Positions 60,759-64,000 of a stretch of 64,000 bases of DNA are shown here, piece after piece. A model generated the notes under the pieces. It was not told where the DNA came from, made no database searches, and saw nothing but the letters and a program-made list of their open reading frames with translations. The stretch is taken from the NCBI GenBank assembly GCA_965198095.1, contig OZ240239.1:186001-250000 (forward strand). Reading direction: 5' to 3'. The stretch comes from CBDFJH01 sp965198095 (lineage in GTDB: Bacteria; Latescibacterota; UBA2968; GCA-2709665). The translations under genes were made by a program, and so were the position numbers. The stretch's first letter is position 1, and each line of letters opens with the position of its first letter.

Positions 60759-62054
60759 TTATGGCTGAGACCCCGCAATGTCCGGGTGATTCGCCGGCGC
60801 CTTGCCGCCGTAGAGCCACGACATCGGCAGCACCTTCTGTTTCTGGACGAAGCCGTGGCGATCTTCGCTCGGATCGGTCTTCACCAGCTGCGCCGCCGTT
60901 TCGTGCTCGCTGTAGTCGTAGTAGCGATGCGAGATGATCACCCGATCCTTCAACACCAGCACAGAAGGATACGTCCACACACCATATTCATCCGCCGGCG
61001 TCACATACGCCGCCTCACGCTCCGGCGCAGGAAGGGCCGGATCGTAATGATACTCCTCAGGACGCACCGGCTCGATCGGACCCGGCTCCACACGCGTCTC
61101 CTCGTGCAGCGACGTCACGTTCTGGAAAAACTCCCACACACTCCCCCCGTTCCGGCTGACTGCCGTCGAGATCCGGGAACGGTGGTAGCCGCGACGAATC
61201 TCCTCCGGCCCCTGCTGGTTCCAGACCGCGAGCAGATGCCCGTTCGGCAGCGTCCGAATCTGACCCGGCGCCGTCGACGTCGCAAGCGACGTCGGCTCCG
61301 GACGCGTCCAGGTCTCTCCGTCGTCGTGCGACCAGGCCTGAAACAGGCGTCCGAGCCCGGACCGCAGGAACAGCAGAAGGATACCGGGCTCAACCTCCGT
61401 CACCGACGGCTCGTTCAAGTAACTGCACACGGCGTTGTAGTCCAGGTTAACCAGAAGCTTCCCGTCCCTGTTCGTCTGCCACGTCGCCCCGTCATCATCT
61501 GAATAGTAGACGAACGAACAGGAGAACCCCATGTCGAAGAAGTGGGCATTCGTGGAGACCCACTGCCCCCTCACCAGTTTGCCCGGCCAAGGACCCGGAA
61601 CGTCGTTCGAGGCAGATCCCTGCCCCAGACCCATGTAGACCGGCATGATTAAACGTCCCGAGGAGGTTCGGATCATCGTGTCGTGATAGTCGGACACCGA
61701 AAACCCCCCCGGCGAAACCCGAAGCGGGAGGCCCCACGTCTTGCCCCCATCCGCCGAGCGTCTGAAGGTCATATACGATTTGGATCCAGGTCCATCGGAT
61801 GCGACGTTGGACATCCCGATCACGTCCCCGTCGAGTCCTACGAGAGACCGGGCCACCACCGGCTCGCCGTTCGGGTCGCGACATTCATACGGCTCCGACC
61901 AAGTGATCCCCCCATCTTCGGAGATCAAAAATTTTGCGCCGCAGACCTGAAGAATGCTGCTGTCGCACCTTTCGACGAAGGCGGTGTGGTGCCAATAGGT
62001 GAGGTCGTACGTGGCCAACGCCTCTTCCGGCCGCGTCATCGGTACGTTACTCAT
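60759..62054 (-). CDS. Sialidase/BNR-repeat family protein, copy 2
   Basis: 431 aa from the ATG at 62054 (MSNVPMTRPEEALATYDLTY), with AAGGAG eight bases upstream and an exact match to the start of copy 3; the frame is open 10 codons further. Four Asp boxes (SEDGGITWSEP, SADGGKTWGLP, SDDDGATWQTN, SHDDGETWTRPEP). Large parts are near-identical to copy 3 (GQGSA-NDIPGPWPGKLVRGQW and TRVEPGPIEPVRPEEYHY). Probably a recent duplicate. No signal peptide. Confidence 0.85.
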   Translation of the reverse strand: MSNVPMTRPEEALATYDLTYWHHTAFVERCDSSILQVCGAKFLISEDGGITWSEPYECRDPNGEPVVARSLVGLDGDVIGMSNVASDGPGSKSYMTFRRSADGGKTWGLPLRVSPGGFSVSDYHDTMIRTSSGRLIMPVYMGLGQGSASNDVPGPWPGKLVRGQWVSTNAHFFDMGFSCSFVYYSDDDGATWQTNRDGKLLVNLDYNAVCSYLNEPSVTEVEPGILLLFLRSGLGRLFQAWSHDDGETWTRPEPTSLATSTAPGQIRTLPNGHLLAVWNQQGPEEIRRGYHRSRISTAVSRNGGSVWEFFQNVTSLHEETRVEPGPIEPVRPEEYHYDPALPAPEREAAYVTPADEYGVWTYPSVLVLKDRVIISHRYYDYSEHETAAQLVKTDPSEDRHGFVQKQKVLPMSWLYGGKAPANHPDIAGSQP

Positions 62055-62141
62055 GTGATCTTCTCCTTCAGTCGTGAATAGCAAAGTTCGACATCAGCTA
62101 TCGTTTTGAGGAAGTGAAGAGGCTCAAGATACGAAATACGC

Positions 62142-63455
62142 TCATACCGGTATCTCTTTCTGGGCGATCCAGACGCTCTCCGCCGGTTCCTTACCGCCAT
62201 AAAACCACGAGAGCGGCAACACCTTCAGCTTGTGAATGAACCCGCCGCTCCCTTCCGTTTCACTGCTCGTGAGAAGTTTTGCCTGGGTTGGGTGCTCCCG
62301 ATACGCCCGGTAGCGGTGCCCAATGAGCACCCGGTCATCCATCACGAACACGGAGGGATAGGTCCACCAGCCATAATCCTCAGCCGGGGTGATGTAGCGT
62401 CCCTCTCGCTCCGGGGCAGGCACACCCGGCCGGAAATGGTACTCCTCGGGTCGGACCGGTCGAATCGGGCCCGGCTCGACGCGCGTCTCTTCGTGGATCG
62501 ATTCCACGTTCTGAAAGAACTCCCAGACGCTGCCCCCGTCGCGACTGATCGCCGAAGAGATCCGGGTCCGAACGAACCCCTGCTTGATTTCATCTTCACT
62601 ATGCTGATTCCATACCGCAAGTAGATGGCCGTTGGGCAGTGTCCGGATCTGACCCGGCGCGATGGACGACGCCAGGGCGGTCGGCGCCGGGCGTGTCCAC
62701 GTCTCTCCGTTATCGGTGGACCAGGACTGGAAGAGGCGCCCAAGGGCCGTGCGCAGGAACATCAGAAGTTTGGCCGGCTCGACCTCCGTCACCGACGGCT
62801 CGTTCGTGTAGTTGAAATTCGCGTTCCAGTCGAGAAGGATGATGAGCTCCCCGTCTCGGTTTCGCTGCCACGTCCGCCCGTCGTCGCCGGAGTAATACAC
62901 CAGGGAGCCCCGGAAGCCGGGATCCCAGAAATGGGTGCGAGAGGAGGCCCACTGGCCGTGTACCAGCTTCCCTGAATGAGGAGGTTCGATGCCACCTGGC
63001 CCCGAGCTTTGACCGAACCTGGTGTACACCGGCATCACGATCCTGCCCGACGAAGTTCGAATCAGCACGTCCTGGTACTGGCATGCATCGATCCCGGGAA
63101 GGCTGATGCGCACCGGTGCCTCCCACGTCTCTCCTCCATCCTCCGACCGCCAGAACATCTGGAACTGGGTTCCAGGCAAATCGTGGGGGGAATCCAGCCC
63201 GAAACCGGTCCCCCCCGTGGACACACCCACCCCGTTTCCCGAGAGCCTGACAAGCGACATCCAGAGGCCCCCGACGAGATCCCCGTTAGGGTCTCGGCGT
63301 TCGAACGGCTCCGACCAGGTGATGCCCCCATCATCTGAGGTCGTGAAGTTCGTTCCAGCCAGCTGCAGGATCCGCCCGTCTTCCAGCCGAGCGAAGGTGG
63401 AAGAGCGATACGTGTCTGTTTCGTGAATCGCCAGCGCCTCTTCCGGACGCGTCAT
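62142..63455 (-). CDS. Sialidase/BNR-repeat family protein, copy 1
   Basis: 437 aa from the ATG at 63455 (MTRPEEALAIHETDTY). In the sister genes translation begins five codons earlier with MSNVP. Here those codons are present, but the ATG is CTG (CTG-AGC-AAC-GTA-CCG) behind AAGGAGG at normal spacing, so initiation at CTG 63470 is possible. Asp boxes: TSDDGGITWSEP, SEDGGETWEAP, SGDDGRTWQRN, STDNGETWTRPAP. It is more diverged than copies 2 and 3. The next spacer (62055-62141) carries AGATACGAAATACG-type repeats. Confidence 0.83.
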   Translation of the reverse strand: MTRPEEALAIHETDTYRSSTFARLEDGRILQLAGTNFTTSDDGGITWSEPFERRDPNGDLVGGLWMSLVRLSGNGVGVSTGGTGFGLDSPHDLPGTQFQMFWRSEDGGETWEAPVRISLPGIDACQYQDVLIRTSSGRIVMPVYTRFGQSSGPGGIEPPHSGKLVHGQWASSRTHFWDPGFRGSLVYYSGDDGRTWQRNRDGELIILLDWNANFNYTNEPSVTEVEPAKLLMFLRTALGRLFQSWSTDNGETWTRPAPTALASSIAPGQIRTLPNGHLLAVWNQHSEDEIKQGFVRTRISSAISRDGGSVWEFFQNVESIHEETRVEPGPIRPVRPEEYHFRPGVPAPEREGRYITPAEDYGWWTYPSVFVMDDRVLIGHRYRAYREHPTQAKLLTSSETEGSGGFIHKLKVLPLSWFYGGKEPAESVWIAQKEIPV

Positions 63456-63598
63456 CGGTACGTTGCTCAGAAAACCCTCCTTGAGACCTCAGTTCAGCTC
63501 CGGAATGTCGTACGCCCCTGTCCGGCTCTTAGTGGCGAATGGCCTTCACTACGCGATCGATCTTCGTTTTCGCTCTGGGCGTCTTTTCTACCATCGCA

Positions 63599-64000
63599 TC
63601 ATCCTGTCCCGAATTCAAACCCGTAAAGCACCGCACGGCGGAGGATAAACCGCACCTGAAGGCCACCGACTGGAGCGGCCTTCACGCCTTTCCAAGTGAC
63701 GGTGCGCCGCGCTGAATCACCTGAAAACGGGTCACACGCATCGCGATCGAAACCGGTGGCGACGCCGCCCTCGCCGTCTACAAGCTCGGCAAGGATCTCG
63801 CCGTCCTTCACCGTACACGCGTTGATGTTCAGCGACTGTCCTTTGTCCATCTCCGCAGAGGTGACGGCTGTCCCTTCCATGTGGCCACCGGAGGCCGTTG
63901 TCAGTCCCCAGAGCCGCCCTCGACGCCACGTCGCTCTGCACAGCGCGCCGTGAAAGTAGAGGATGTCCGCCGAGCGAGAGTAAACTTGGCCGTGGAGCGG
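63599..64000 (-). CDS. GH32-like propeller protein, C-terminal part (cut by window edge)
   Basis: The frame enters from the right edge and reads LHGQVYSRSADILYFHGALC, then RATWRRGRLWGLTTASGGHM, and ends at TGA 63599-63601. It matches the end of the 52738-54219 protein (GDLYSRDPNMLHFYGALCRA, then PASGGH) and its C-terminal sandwich (DRDACDPFSGD, FILRRAVLYGFEFGTG). About 133 codons are visible and the start lies outside the window. It is the first gene, in transcription order, of the long minus-strand run. Confidence 0.8.
   Translation of the reverse strand, partial: PLHGQVYSRSADILYFHGALCRATWRRGRLWGLTTASGGHMEGTAVTSAEMDKGQSLNINACTVKDGEILAELVDGEGGVATGFDRDACDPFSGDSARRTVTWKGVKAAPVGGLQVRFILRRAVLYGFEFGTG

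Noticed and set aside
60640..60978. Minus-strand frame with LAFVESGCDGLFLTV, faintly like uroporphyrinogen decarboxylase
   Set aside because: Too short, no further motifs, and it overlaps the sialidase C-terminus in another frame.
1..64000. CRISPR arrays, tRNA or rRNA genes, phage or plasmid genes
   Set aside because: No regular direct repeat-spacer pattern, no cloverleaf or rRNA-like stretch and no phage or replication proteins were seen by eye; the spacer repeats are too short and irregular for CRISPR.

Overview
The window is a GC-rich bacterial accessory region with no housekeeping genes, rRNA or tRNA. It is packed with carbohydrate-active and small-acid catabolic families: sialidase/BNR propellers, GH32-like propellers, GH28-like beta-helices, GH127, GH42-like and other TIM barrels, Gfo/Idh/MocA dehydrogenases, HpaI, DapA and transaldolase-like aldolases, HyuA/HyuB, an M19 dipeptidase and an M20 hydrolase. 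Two DUF6785-type membrane proteins and two DUF6807 (PmoA-like) proteins are also present. From general knowledge, this mixture is typical of uncultivated marine lineages such as Latescibacterota or Poribacteria, or of planctomycete-like bacteria. That assignment is an inference; no marker gene is present. TTG and GTG start codons behind strong Shine-Dalgarno sequences are common.

Layout: (1) 85-12582, minus strand: four tandem ~828-aa propeller paralogues followed by a DUF6785 membrane protein. (2) 12759-16600, plus: hyuA-hyuB with a 4-base overlap. (3) 16629-25524, minus: BNR sialidase, two beta-helix paralogues, M19 dipeptidase, amidohydrolase. (4) 25793-26968, plus: a Gfo/Idh dehydrogenase. 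(5) 27105-34192, minus: a frameshifted, C-terminally truncated GH127 gene running in frame into the first of two 12-repeat FG-GAP proteins. (6) 34409-35680, plus: an M20 hydrolase. (7) 35649-64000, minus, about 28 kb. In transcription order it holds a partial GH32-like gene, two sialidases, a GH42-like protein with an overlapping unknown 655-aa protein, a third sialidase, a TauD-like dioxygenase, a GH32-like protein and a DUF6807 protein. It continues with a transaldolase-like protein, three HpaI-type aldolases split by an IS630 remnant, a DapA-like lyase, Gfo/Idh enzymes, a second DUF6807 protein, the second DUF6785 protein and three tandem TIM-barrel paralogues.

How it may work together (inference): both DUF6785 proteins are multi-span membrane proteins and each adjoins a tandem array of glycosidase-like paralogues. 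Almost none of the hydrolase-like proteins has an obvious signal peptide. This suggests import of oligosaccharides or uronate-type substrates followed by cytoplasmic cleavage, oxidation by Gfo/Idh enzymes and C-C cleavage by HpaI, DapA-like or transaldolase-like enzymes. No SusC/SusD, TonB or sulfatase genes are seen.

Signs of turnover are frequent: tandem duplication, a mosaic beta-helix pair, a broken GH127, an IS630 scrap, short gene remnants, and several families of short quasi-periodic intergenic repeats that often lie directly after stop codons.
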